DNA from: an uncultured Aquimarina sp.
Lineage (GTDB): Bacteria; Bacteroidota; Bacteroidia; Flavobacteriales; Flavobacteriaceae
Assembly: GCA_947497175.1 (NCBI GenBank)
Contig: CANMFM010000001.1
Coordinates: 1 to 64,000 of the forward strand
DNA: 64,000 nt
Direction of reading: 5' to 3'
The translations under genes were made by a program, and so were the position numbers. Of this stretch, positions 1-7,061 are shown piece after piece. The notes beneath the pieces were generated by a model. That model saw only the letters and a list, made by a program, of their open reading frames with translations. It was not told where the DNA came from and made no database searches. Numbering within the stretch: the first letter of the stretch is position 1; every line of letters begins with the position of its first letter.

Positions 1-170
1 ATATCAATAGAACCCATCCTTTTTATTGGGGTGGCTTTTACTTGGTGGGAGATGCTGCTCCTATATCGTTTGGTGATCATAGCTGGATGTATTGGGCAAT
101 AGGATTAGGGATTGTGGGGATTTTGCTTCTAGTCATGTTTTGGTATCGAAGAAGAATGAAGTCGCGATAA
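1..170 (+). CDS. CHAT-domain protein, C-terminal end only
   Basis: An open frame enters from the left edge (codons from base 3) and stops at 168-170. The 55 visible residues begin with a segment of the type HPFYWGGFYLVGD, which matches the end of CHAT (caspase-like HetF/TPR-associated) protease domains, where HPYYWAPFVLIGD-type endings are usual. A hydrophobic helix of about 20 residues (MYWAIGLGIVGILLLVMFW) and a basic tail RRRMKSR follow, so the protein ends in a membrane anchor with its tail probably in the cytoplasm. In such proteins TPR repeats normally precede the CHAT domain, but that part lies outside the window. The catalytic His and Cys are not visible. Confidence 0.7.
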   Translation, partial: INRTHPFYWGGFYLVGDAAPISFGDHSWMYWAIGLGIVGILLLVMFWYRRRMKSR

Positions 171-216
171 GTATTCAATAGGCTTAGCTGACATAATTGA
201 CAATAATGGAAACGCC

Positions 217-240
217 TGTCACCCTGAGCCTGTCGAAGGG
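217..240 (+). repeat. REP-like palindromic repeat, copy 1
   Basis: Contains the core CTGAGCCTGTCGAAG framed by GTCACC and GGG. The same core recurs inverted at 584-595, direct at 639-660 and inverted at 676-700, so the GIY-YIG gene at 266-631 is bracketed. Short CTGAGCnTGTCGAAG elements are common intergenic repeats in Flavobacteriia genomes. Confidence 0.75.
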
Positions 241-265
241 TATAAACTTAAGATAGAAATCAATA

Positions 266-631
266 ATGAAATACTATTATACTTATATTGTCGAATGCAG
301 TGATGGCTCTTTTTATACAGGAATGACTAATAATTTAGAACGAAGAATAAATGAACACAATGCAGGTAATAAATCAAATAGCTATACTTATGATAAACGT
401 CCAGTAGTTTTAAAATGGTTCGAAACATTTACCAATCCCAGTGAGGCTATAAGAATTGAGAAACAAATAAAAGGATGGAGCAGAAGAAAGAAAATAGCTT
501 TAATTGAAGAAAACTTGGATAAATTAATAGAATATTCTAAAACTACACCCAGTTTAATAATAAAATTAACAAATAGAAGATGTCTTCGACAGGCAACCAT
601 CGATGTGCTTATGTTAGACATCATTTTTTGA
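266..631 (+). CDS. small GIY-YIG nuclease family protein (REP-associated)
   Basis: 121 residues. The GIY-YIG fold is visible: the GIY strand is YTYIV (5-9), the YIG strand is FYTGMT (16-21), the helix carries NNLERRINEH (22-31, catalytic Arg at 26/27), and the metal-binding Glu is in EAIRIEKQIKGWSR (E65). This is the single-domain UPF0213-like type. The homologous core ends near residue 95. The last codons read through a copy of the REP-like palindrome (584-595, coding CLRQA), so the C-terminus appears to be made of repeat DNA. Such nucleases may process or mobilise the repeats they travel with, as REP-associated transposases do in proteobacteria; that is inference. Confidence 0.85.
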   Translation: MKYYYTYIVECSDGSFYTGMTNNLERRINEHNAGNKSNSYTYDKRPVVLKWFETFTNPSEAIRIEKQIKGWSRRKKIALIEENLDKLIEYSKTTPSLIIKLTNRRCLRQATIDVLMLDIIF

Positions 632-638
632 TACCGTT

Positions 639-700
639 GTCATGCTGAGCCTGTCGAAGCAAAGTATAACAGAAAGCCCTTCGACAAGCTCAGGGTGACA
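639..700. repeat. inverted pair of REP-like repeats (copies 3 and 4)
   Basis: Direct copy at 639-660 (GTCATGCTGAGCCTGTCGAAGC) faces an inverted copy at 676-700 ending CTCAGGGTGACA, separated by 15 bases. The arms pair over about 20 bases with a few mismatches, so the transcript can form a long hairpin. This is the arrangement seen in REP doublets (REPINs). It lies directly downstream of the GIY-YIG gene and may also end its transcript. Confidence 0.75.
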
Positions 701-765
701 GATGTTTTCATAATAATCATGTTATTATCCTAAAGACGAGATAGTACTAATCCAGATTAATTACC

Positions 766-791
766 TACTTTTGCCGTGTACATCTGTACAC
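766..791 (+). promoter_or_regulatory. promoter -7 box with palindromic operator
   Basis: TACTTTTG at 766-773 matches the Bacteroidota TAnnTTTG -7 box. Two bases later comes a perfect inverted repeat GTGTACATCTGTACAC (776-791: 7-bp arms, 2-base spacer), which would cover the transcription start. No clear -33 TTG is seen. This is an operator-like arrangement driving the small peptidase-like gene at 849. Confidence 0.5.
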
Positions 792-848
792 GTTCTTATG
801 TTCTTTGTAAAAACCATACTCCATAGTTTTTGAATTAATTTTAAAACT

Positions 849-1151
849 ATGATTATGAATTGGAAAATTCAAAAACTATTGAATGGAGAGACGATTGTCT
901 CCAAAGAACCTGGTAATTCTATGTTGCCTATTCTGAAATCAAAACAACCTGTAATACTAGAGCCCATTAGTTGGGAAGATTGTAAAACAGGAGATATTGT
1001 TTTTTGTAAAGTAAGAGGAAACTGCTTTACACATTTAGTCAAGGGCAAAAATGTAAAACGAGGATTACTAATCGGGAACAACCGAGGCCACCTAAACGGA
1101 TGGACCAAAAATGTATATGGCAGCGTAGTAGAGATACTACCCATGTTATAA
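849..1151 (+). CDS. S24/S26-type peptidase-like small protein
   Basis: 100 residues (ATG 849; a second ATG at 855 is also possible). The segment GNSMLPILKSKQPVILEP resembles the substrate-site and nucleophile region of LexA/signal-peptidase-like folds, with Ser24 in the G-x-SM motif. A later region GDIVFCKVRG...THLVKGK supplies the candidate general-base Lys (65 or 67), and IGNNRGHLNGW resembles the usual IxGDN strand. It has no DNA-binding domain and no transmembrane anchor, so it is neither a full LexA nor a normal signal peptidase. Similar stand-alone proteins are annotated as S24/S26 family peptidases. The substrate is unknown. It is followed at once by a terminator, so it is monocistronic. 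Confidence 0.65.
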   Translation: MIMNWKIQKLLNGETIVSKEPGNSMLPILKSKQPVILEPISWEDCKTGDIVFCKVRGNCFTHLVKGKNVKRGLLIGNNRGHLNGWTKNVYGSVVEILPML

Positions 1152-1155
1152 AAGT

Positions 1156-1175
1156 AGCGCAATAGCGCTTTTTTT
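1156..1175 (+). terminator. rho-independent terminator
   Basis: AGCGC (1156-1160), loop AATA, GCGCT (1165-1169), then a run of seven T. It sits 5 bases after the stop of the S24/S26-like gene. Confidence 0.75.
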
Positions 1176-1261
1176 ATTTATAAACATAAGCGCTAGTACT
1201 TCAGAATACCTCAAAATACCATTTCCCTAATTCAACATTGCCGTTTACTCATTCTAACTTC

Positions 1262-1289
1262 TGTAAAACAGAATCCTGTTTTACATTTG
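1262..1289 (+). promoter_or_regulatory. perfect palindromic operator overlapping a -7 box
   Basis: TGTAAAACAG (1262-1271) and CTGTTTTACA (1276-1285) are exact reverse complements around AATC. The right arm runs into TACATTTG (1282-1289), a perfect TAnnTTTG box. A repressor bound here would block polymerase. The only possible coding target is the 35-codon frame starting at 1294. Confidence 0.5.
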
Positions 1290-1293
1290 GGTT

Positions 1294-1401
1294 ATGCCTA
1301 TCAAAATTAAATTGTTGGATGTTGGAGGAGTTAATTTTTTAGGTTGGTTAGTTGTGAAATGCAGATGTGACAAGGGGGTAAGTTGTATCTGTTTTAATTA
1401 A
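1294..1401 (+). CDS. candidate 35-residue Cys-rich mini-protein
   Basis: I recognise no family. The frame begins 4 bases after a -7 box, so the message would be essentially leaderless, and the stop codon touches a strong terminator. The peptide has a basic start (MPIKIK), a Gly-Gly at 11-12, a hydrophobic stretch VNFLGWLVV (13-21) and two C-x-C pairs (Cys23/25 and Cys31/33) near its end, which could bind metal or form disulfides. It could instead be a chance frame within a small RNA of about 140 nt. The case for a real unit rests on the operator-promoter-frame-terminator arrangement with no spare sequence. Confidence 0.35.
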   Translation: MPIKIKLLDVGGVNFLGWLVVKCRCDKGVSCICFN

Positions 1402-1434
1402 AAAAAGAGCTTATCGTTACGATAAGCTCTTTTT
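1402..1434. terminator. strong bidirectional terminator
   Basis: GAGCTTATCG (1407-1416), loop TTA, CGATAAGCTC (1420-1429), flanked by A5 on the left and T5 on the right, so it can act on both strands. It begins directly after the stop of the mini-frame at 1294-1401. Confidence 0.8.
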
Positions 1435-1610
1435 CAGGTTAAAAAATAAGGCAGTCAGTCATTGCCCCCTTTTCTTCTATTGATCAAATTATATCATACC
1501 CCTACCTGATATAATATAACATTTGAATACCTAAACTATATAGAAATAATTATTCCAAAGGCTTGTAATGTAGTTCTATCATTTATAAAATATTGATTAT
1601 CAAATATTTG

Positions 1611-1717
1611 TATATTTGTATGAATCGTCGTTTTCTAAAAATTGTAGAGAGAATACAGCTTAGATGTAGATATATTTCACGTTAAAGTATTTGTAGTGGA
1701 TTACACTACTTTTTTTT
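1611..1717 (+). ncRNA. candidate ~95-nt transcript (small RNA or leader peptide unit)
   Basis: TATATTTG (1611-1618) is a perfect -7 box. An intrinsic terminator follows at 1693-1717 (GTAGTG, loop GATTA, CACTAC, then eight T). Between them is a 21-codon frame, 1620-1685, giving a basic peptide MNRRFLKIVERIQLRCRYIS plus a final Arg. Its ATG is only 2 bases past the -7 box, so it would be leaderless if translated. The next gene, the aldo/keto reductase at 1811, has its own -7 box after the terminator. The unit could be a small RNA, a mini-protein or an attenuator leader. The rest of the 1435-1810 gap holds nothing else recognisable. Confidence 0.35.
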
Positions 1718-1765
1718 GATAGATTTATTATGATAATTTTTACATTAGTTTACATAAAGAGTTTC

Positions 1766-1773
1766 TACTTTTG
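1766..1773 (+). promoter_or_regulatory. -7 promoter box for aldo/keto reductase
   Basis: TACTTTTG matches TAnnTTTG 37 bases before the ATG at 1811. No good -33 TTG is visible. Confidence 0.45.
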
Positions 1774-1810
1774 AAACTATTAATCGACTAAATAACTAGA
1801 GTATTATCAT

Positions 1811-2842
1811 ATGAAGTATACGACATTGCCCAATACAGATATCCGAGTAAGTAAAATATGTTTGGGCAGTATGACCTGGGGCGAACAAAATACTGAAACA
1901 GAGGGGCATCAGCAAATAGAGTATGCAATCGACCAAGGAATAAATTTTATAGATACTGCAGAGTTATACTCTGTGCCTTCAAAAAAGGAAACACAAGGAA
2001 GTACAGAAAAAATTATAGGTACCTGGCTAAAAAAAACAGGAAAGAGAAATGACGTAGTGGTAGCGTCTAAGATTGTCGGGCCGGCTCCTTTTACAGCGCA
2101 TATCAGAAGTGGTAAGTTTACCAAAACTGAAATCGAAGATGCCATACATAAAAGTTTACAACGATTACAAACAGAGTATATCGACCTGTATCAATTACAT
2201 TGGCCAGAACGACAAACCAACTACTTTGGTAAATTAGGGTATACGCATGATAATAATGACGATTGGACCGATAATTTTGCTGAAGTACTACACCATTTAG
2301 AAGGGTTTATTAAAGAAGGTAAGATAAGACAAATAGGAGTATCAAATGAAACGGCCTACGGTGTAATGCGTTATGCTGAAGAAGCTCGAAAAGGAGCACC
2401 AAAAATGATCACGATCCAGAATCCATATAATTTATTAAACCGAAAAGATGAAATAGGGTTGACAGAGGCATTACATCGCGAAAATATAGGACTTTTACCC
2501 TATTCTCCCCTTGGTTTTGGGATGTTAACAGGCAAATATTTAGAAGAAATCCCTAAAAACTCTAGGGTAGATTTATTTCCGAATTATAATCGTTATATGA
2601 ATGAGAATAGTTATAAAGCGACCAGAGCGTATAATGAGATTGCTAAAAAACACGGTATTAGTCTTACTCAAATGGCGTTGTCATTTGTTACCGATCGTCC
2701 GTTTGTAACTAGCAACATTATTGGAGCTACATCTTTAGATCAATTAAAAGAGAATATTGATAGTATCAATCTTACACTTTCTGATGAGATTTTAGAAGAA
2801 ATCCAAGCTGTTCATAGTAGTATTCCAAATCCGGCGCCTTAA
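1811..2842 (+). CDS. Tas-like NADP(H)-dependent aldo/keto reductase
   Basis: 343 residues, normal for the E. coli Tas group of the aldo/keto reductase superfamily. The catalytic tetrad is complete: Asp48 and Tyr53 in FIDTAELY, Lys87 in VVASK, His130 in YQLHW. The segment around 20-65 (GSMTWGEQNTE... and VPSKKETQGSTE) is characteristic of the Tas subgroup rather than other AKRs. The C-terminal NADP-binding region (IIGATSLDQLKENI) is present. It should be a cytoplasmic TIM-barrel reductase of aldehydes or ketones with unknown physiological substrate. It is monocistronic with its own promoter. The 200 bases after it contain only a degraded look-alike of the REP-like repeat near 2937-2957. Confidence 0.9.
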   Translation: MKYTTLPNTDIRVSKICLGSMTWGEQNTETEGHQQIEYAIDQGINFIDTAELYSVPSKKETQGSTEKIIGTWLKKTGKRNDVVVASKIVGPAPFTAHIRSGKFTKTEIEDAIHKSLQRLQTEYIDLYQLHWPERQTNYFGKLGYTHDNNDDWTDNFAEVLHHLEGFIKEGKIRQIGVSNETAYGVMRYAEEARKGAPKMITIQNPYNLLNRKDEIGLTEALHRENIGLLPYSPLGFGMLTGKYLEEIPKNSRVDLFPNYNRYMNENSYKATRAYNEIAKKHGISLTQMALSFVTDRPFVTSNIIGATSLDQLKENIDSINLTLSDEILEEIQAVHSSIPNPAP

Positions 2843-3045
2843 AACATTAGGCCTTATGATATAGTATCGAGAATGGTGATTTTTGATAGAAAATTGCATC
2901 GAAGACACGTAAATTTTAAGGCAAAAGCTTCATCATTTTGAGCTTACCGAAGGATCGACACAATTTTTCTATATTGTATTACGATAAAGCTCTTAATTTT
3001 AAACCTTTCAATTAAACACTATATTTTCTGTATAGTATGAGTTAT

Positions 3046-4410
3046 TTACCCAAACAAATGTGCAACTACATCTTCAATTTTGGTAACTAATTGAACGTTG
3101 ATTTTAGTGTTTTGTAGCGATATTTTGTTGTATTTGGAAACAAAGATCGTAGAGAAACCTAGCTTCTCTGCTTCTTGTATGCGTTGGTCTACTTTAGTCA
3201 CTGGGCGTATTTCTCCGGCCAGACCAACTTCGGCAGCGAAACAGTAATCTTTTGGGATCGGGATATCTTCGTTAGAGGATAAAATAGCAGTAACTACGGC
3301 GAGATCAATAGCGGGATCATCAACCGATATTCCTCCGGTAATATTGAGAAAAACATCTTTAGCTCCCAGCCTAAAACCAGCTCTTTTTTCTAAAACGGCA
3401 AGGATCATGTTAAGTCGTTTTAAGTTATACCCTGTAGCACTACGCTGGGGTGTGCCATAAACTGCAGTGCTCACCAAAGCCTGTATTTCGATCATCAAGG
3501 GTCGCATACCTTCTAGGGTAGAGGCTATAGCGGTACCACTTAATTCTTCATCTTTTTTAGAGATAAGGATTTCACTGGGATTGTTCACTTCGCGCAGACC
3601 ACTTCCTTGCATTTCGTAGATGCCGAGTTCTGAGGTAGAACCAAATCTGTTTTTTAAAGCTCGTAAGATTCGATAGACATGGTTACGATCACCTTCAAAC
3701 CGCAATACCGTATCTACCATATGCTCCAGGATTTTAGGTCCTGCAATATTACCATCTTTTGTAATATGACCAATTAATAGAACAGGAGTGGCGGTTTCCT
3801 TGGCAAACTTGATCAGTTCTGTGGTGCATTCTCTGATTTGCGAAATGCTTCCGGCACTACTTTCGATATAGTCACTATGTAAAGTCTGAATAGAATCAAT
3901 AATTACAATATCAGGTGCTGTAGCTTCAATTTGTCTAAAGATATTTTGAGTTTTCGTTTCTGTAAGAATAAGGCAATTATCGGTTTTAGAATGTATCCGT
4001 TCTGCCCTCATTTTGATTTGCTTTTGACTTTCTTCGCCAGAAACATATAAAGTTTTATACGGGAGTTGAAGACTGATCTGTAGCAGAAGTGTACTTTTTC
4101 CTATGCCAGGTTCTCCTCCCAACAAAGTTAAAGACCCGGGTACTAAACCACCACCAAGAACACGATTGAGTTCTGTATCATCTGTATTGTATCGGGCTTC
4201 CTGGCTGGTATCAATTTCAGAAATTCGTAGCGGTTTGGCTGTTTTTCCGGTTTTTGAGGAAGAAGCGCTTTTCCAATCATTTTTTTCTGCTTTTTGAACT
4301 ACTTCTTCGGCAATGGTATTCCATTCTTTACACGATGTGCATTGCCCTTGCCATTTAGCATATTGAGCTCCGCAATTCTGACAAAAAAAAACAGTTTTGG
4401 TTTTGGCCAT
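3046..4410 (-). CDS. radA: DNA repair protein RadA (Sms)
   Basis: 454 residues, full length. RadA is a RecA-like ATPase that promotes branch migration and recombination-intermediate processing. Domains in order: N-terminal C4 zinc finger (Cys10, 13, 24, 27), RecA-type ATPase with Walker A GGEPGIGKST (98-107), the RadA-specific KNRFGSTSELG motif near residue 255, and a C-terminal Lon-protease-like domain (GGISVDDPAIDLAVVTA). It is the last leftward gene of the panC side, but a terminator at 4473-4500 separates it from the esterase-like gene upstream, so it is probably transcribed separately. TATCTTTT about 15 bases before the ATG is a near-match to a -7 box. Confidence 0.97.
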   Translation of the reverse strand: MAKTKTVFFCQNCGAQYAKWQGQCTSCKEWNTIAEEVVQKAEKNDWKSASSSKTGKTAKPLRISEIDTSQEARYNTDDTELNRVLGGGLVPGSLTLLGGEPGIGKSTLLLQISLQLPYKTLYVSGEESQKQIKMRAERIHSKTDNCLILTETKTQNIFRQIEATAPDIVIIDSIQTLHSDYIESSAGSISQIRECTTELIKFAKETATPVLLIGHITKDGNIAGPKILEHMVDTVLRFEGDRNHVYRILRALKNRFGSTSELGIYEMQGSGLREVNNPSEILISKKDEELSGTAIASTLEGMRPLMIEIQALVSTAVYGTPQRSATGYNLKRLNMILAVLEKRAGFRLGAKDVFLNITGGISVDDPAIDLAVVTAILSSNEDIPIPKDYCFAAEVGLAGEIRPVTKVDQRIQEAEKLGFSTIFVSKYNKISLQNTKINVQLVTKIEDVVAHLFG

Positions 4411-4472
4411 AGTAAAAAGATAAGGTGTAAAAATACTATTATTTAACGTAAGTTATTTTTTTAGCAAGATGC

Positions 4473-4500
4473 AAAAAAAAGACCCTTAGAAAGGATCTTT
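4473..4500 (-). terminator. rho-independent terminator (leftward)
   Basis: On the minus strand AAAGATCCTT, loop TCTA, AGGGTCTTT, then T8, with one G-T pair. It ends the leftward transcript from the esterase-like gene. Confidence 0.75.
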
Positions 4501-4523
4501 GATATTCTTGGTTTTGAGAACGC

Positions 4524-5684
4524 TTACCAACCAAAATCTTCTTTAATCTTATTTACTTTATCAAGCATATAATCTTTGGTTAGAAAAGCAACTTCAGAAA
4601 GCTGAAATCCATTTTCGTAAGCTCTCATTGCTTTTTTAGGCTCTCCGGTTTGTTCGTAAAACATGGCCAGGTAGTAGTGCCCGAGCATTGTATCAGGGTG
4701 TTCTTTTAGCGCCAATTTTCCTAAGGGTTCTAATTCGTTCCATCGTTCTGCATCATCTCTGGCTTTTTTTTCAATGGCAGTAGATACCGCGATAAAGTCA
4801 TTTACGCGTACTTTACGTTTGAATCCATATAATTTCTCGGTAGTTCTATACATATCTACCAGATAGTCATACACCGAGGTTTCTAAAGGAAGCAATACTT
4901 CTTTATACGTTTTTTTACTAATTGGGCGATACATTTCAAAGATGGCTTCCAAAGCTCTTGGAATTCCTCTTCCGACCAGAGTATAATGCGAAGATTCTTC
5001 AAAATTATCGAAGAAATAATACATTTCGGGATTTTCTATAGCTTGTAATTTTTCATCTAATGCAACGAGATCTTTTTTGATATTTTCGGCATCATTGGTT
5101 GCTGTAGCAAGGTAATACCAAATATCAGAAGCGTTGCTCAACACATTTTCTATACGTTCTCCCATCGGTGGGCCAAATTCTGGACTAAGGCAGATATACC
5201 CTTGAAATATTGGATTGTCTTTAAACAAGAAATAGTTGATAAAGTTGGCAGTATAATCATGACCAACAATAATTTTTAATTGAGCAGTACGATATGTTTG
5301 GTTAATATAGGGCACAAGCTCCTGGCCTATAAATTCAAAAAACTGCGCACCTTTTTGAGAAGGAAGGTACTCTGCCATGTCATATCTGCCGTCATCCTCT
5401 CTGGTTTTGCGTTGATTGATTCCTACTACAATCGATTCCGGCATGTCTTCCCAATAGGAAAAGTAATCTACATTTCCGGCAACGGGTTCAAATAGATAAT
5501 CTCCATCAAGAACAACAATTAAAGGATATGTCTTATCAACATTTTTCTTATAATTTCGAGGAAGCTGAATCTTCAACTCTCTATTCTGATCTAATTTTAT
5601 GGATCTAAAGGATTCGTATATCACTTGAGAATATCCTGCAGTACAGAATATGAATCCTAGTATAAAAATTCCAATTTTTTTCAT
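4524..5684 (-). CDS. secreted esterase-family (alpha/beta hydrolase) protein lacking the nucleophile Ser
   Basis: 386 residues from the ATG at 5684, chosen because a good signal peptide (MKKIGIFILGFIFCTAGYSQ) starts there; an ATG at 5708 would add eight polar residues. Residues 25-260 look like the putative esterase (EstD/IroE-like) alpha/beta hydrolase domain: PLIVVLDGDYLF (54-65), SIVVGI, and the elbow IIVGHDYTAN (138-147). The elbow normally reads GxSxGG; here Asp143 sits where the catalytic Ser should be. The usual histidine is present (SSHYT, His233). The C-terminus (about 300-386) has TPR-like features. It is either a binding protein on a hydrolase scaffold or an enzyme with altered chemistry. 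It lies downstream of the flippase-like gene and may share the panC transcript. Confidence 0.7.
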   Translation of the reverse strand: MKKIGIFILGFIFCTAGYSQVIYESFRSIKLDQNRELKIQLPRNYKKNVDKTYPLIVVLDGDYLFEPVAGNVDYFSYWEDMPESIVVGINQRKTREDDGRYDMAEYLPSQKGAQFFEFIGQELVPYINQTYRTAQLKIIVGHDYTANFINYFLFKDNPIFQGYICLSPEFGPPMGERIENVLSNASDIWYYLATATNDAENIKKDLVALDEKLQAIENPEMYYFFDNFEESSHYTLVGRGIPRALEAIFEMYRPISKKTYKEVLLPLETSVYDYLVDMYRTTEKLYGFKRKVRVNDFIAVSTAIEKKARDDAERWNELEPLGKLALKEHPDTMLGHYYLAMFYEQTGEPKKAMRAYENGFQLSEVAFLTKDYMLDKVNKIKEDFGW

Positions 5685-5723
5685 AAGTATATGATTATGG
5701 TTAAGCACTGGACAATATATAAA

Positions 5724-6689
5724 TTATTTCTCTCTGTTTAAAATAGGAAGAAATAAAAACGATAACGCACCAATAATTATGTTTATTGCGGTTTGAGACC
5801 CCCACAAAATCCAGCCAAAAGCCTCACCTGCCGGTTTGTCTACATTAAAAAGTAATAATATTGCTGCTGTTGCGATAGGGAACGCTCCAATTCCCCCATT
5901 AGTAGTCGACATAGCAATCGATCCTGCTACAAAAGTTGCAAGCATAGGTCCCAGAGATAAATGTGCCGTTTCCGGCACTGTAAATTTAATTACATAGAAC
6001 ATAGCTACATATAAGATCCATATTAGAAACGTATGGAAAATAAAGGCTTTTAGTTGCTTTATTTTTGAAATACTTTTGATTCCTTCTAAAATTCCGTTTC
6101 CGAAATGGCGGATTTTGGTAAGTATAGGATTTTTTGAATTCTTTAGTATGTTTAGAAAAAGAACTCCTAAAAGTATTACACCTAGCAGAACCACGAGTGT
6201 AATGATAGGGCTTGCTATCTTTTCTTGTAAATATGACAGTAGGAGTTCTGACTGAAATAATAGGGTAATGGCAATGATTAATAAAAGCATTAAAGAGTCA
6301 ATTACCCTTTCAGAGATAATGGTGCCAAAGGCTTTTTTAAATGGTATGTTTTCATAGGTAGAAATTGTTCCGCCTCTTATGATTTCTCCAGACCTAGGGA
6401 TTCCCATATTACATAAATAACCTGCCATAACAGCCATGTAACTGTTAGATAATTTGATTGAATAGCCAAGAGGTTGCAATAAAAAATTCCATCGATAGGC
6501 TCTAGAAAGGTGAGAGGCAATACCCATAATTATAGATATAATTACCCATATTGGATCCGCTTCAGAAACATATTGTAGTGTTTTTTGTCGTTCTTCAGGT
6601 GTGGCAGCGGTAATAGAATACCAAATTAAAAAAACTCCCAGTGCAAGTGGGAGTATAATTTTGAAAAACTTTATCAGTTTAGCGTTCAC
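5724..6689 (-). CDS. flippase-like integral membrane protein (LPG synthase TM / YbhN family)
   Basis: 321 residues, about eight hydrophobic helices, of the lysylphosphatidylglycerol-synthase transmembrane / UPF0104 (YbhN, AglD-like) family. Typical marks are the N-terminal helix LPLALGVFLIWYS, SHLSRAYRWNFLLQPLG (60-76), YLCNMGIPRSGEIIRGG (91-107) with conserved Arg and Glu, and a Gly-rich segment TNGGIGAFPIA near residue 260. It lacks the cytosolic aminoacyl-transferase domain of MprF, so it is not a lysyl transferase. Members are thought to move lipids or lipid-linked groups across the inner membrane; substrate unknown. Its start is 2 bases from the panD stop, so it is cotranscribed with panC-panD. 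Confidence 0.85.
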   Translation of the reverse strand: MNAKLIKFFKIILPLALGVFLIWYSITAATPEERQKTLQYVSEADPIWVIISIIMGIASHLSRAYRWNFLLQPLGYSIKLSNSYMAVMAGYLCNMGIPRSGEIIRGGTISTYENIPFKKAFGTIISERVIDSLMLLLIIAITLLFQSELLLSYLQEKIASPIITLVVLLGVILLGVLFLNILKNSKNPILTKIRHFGNGILEGIKSISKIKQLKAFIFHTFLIWILYVAMFYVIKFTVPETAHLSLGPMLATFVAGSIAMSTTNGGIGAFPIATAAILLLFNVDKPAGEAFGWILWGSQTAINIIIGALSFLFLPILNREK

Positions 6690-6691
6690 TT

Positions 6692-7042
6692 TTATTTCAG
6701 TAAATTATTTTCCTCATTAGGGAAAAGAAGTTTCGGTTTGAAATTTTTAGCATCTTCGATATCCATCATAGCATATGTGATTAATATAAGGATATCTCCT
6801 TTTGCTACTTTTCGTGCAGCGGCACCATTCAGCGTAATCTCACCACTATTTCTGGGTCCGGGTATAGCATAAGTTTCGAGTCGCTCACCATTATTGTTAT
6901 TTACGATCTGTACTTTTTCGCCTTCTATAATATTAGCGGCGTCCATTAGATCCTGATCAATGGTTATACTGCCAATATAATTTAAATCGGCACCAGTAAC
7001 CTTAACGCGATGAATTTTTGATTTTACTACGTGTACAAACAT
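6692..7042 (-). CDS. panD: aspartate 1-decarboxylase
   Basis: 116 residues, normal length. It makes beta-alanine from L-aspartate for pantothenate and CoA. The zymogen cleaves itself between Gly24 and Ser25 (NYIGSITID), giving the pyruvoyl group. Lys9 near the start and the [12 protein letters not shown] segment (72-83) are the usual substrate and tetramer residues. It follows panC by 19 bases on the same strand, so the two beta-alanine steps of pantothenate synthesis are coupled in one operon. Confidence 0.96.
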   Translation of the reverse strand: MFVHVVKSKIHRVKVTGADLNYIGSITIDQDLMDAANIIEGEKVQIVNNNNGERLETYAIPGPRNSGEITLNGAAARKVAKGDILILITYAMMDIEDAKNFKPKLLFPNEENNLLK

Positions 7043-7061
7043 GTTACAAAGTTAGTTATTT

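Noticed and set aside
1250-1300. An integron attC-like site formed by TTCTAAC ... GTTATGC around the 10-bp palindrome
   Set aside because: The core boxes do not match RYYYAAC and GTTRRRY and no further copies or integrase are present; an operator fits better.
2930-2960. TTGAGCTTACCGAAGG as a fifth REP-like copy
   Set aside because: Several mismatches to CTGAGCnTGTCGAAGG and no partner arm; at most a decayed relic.
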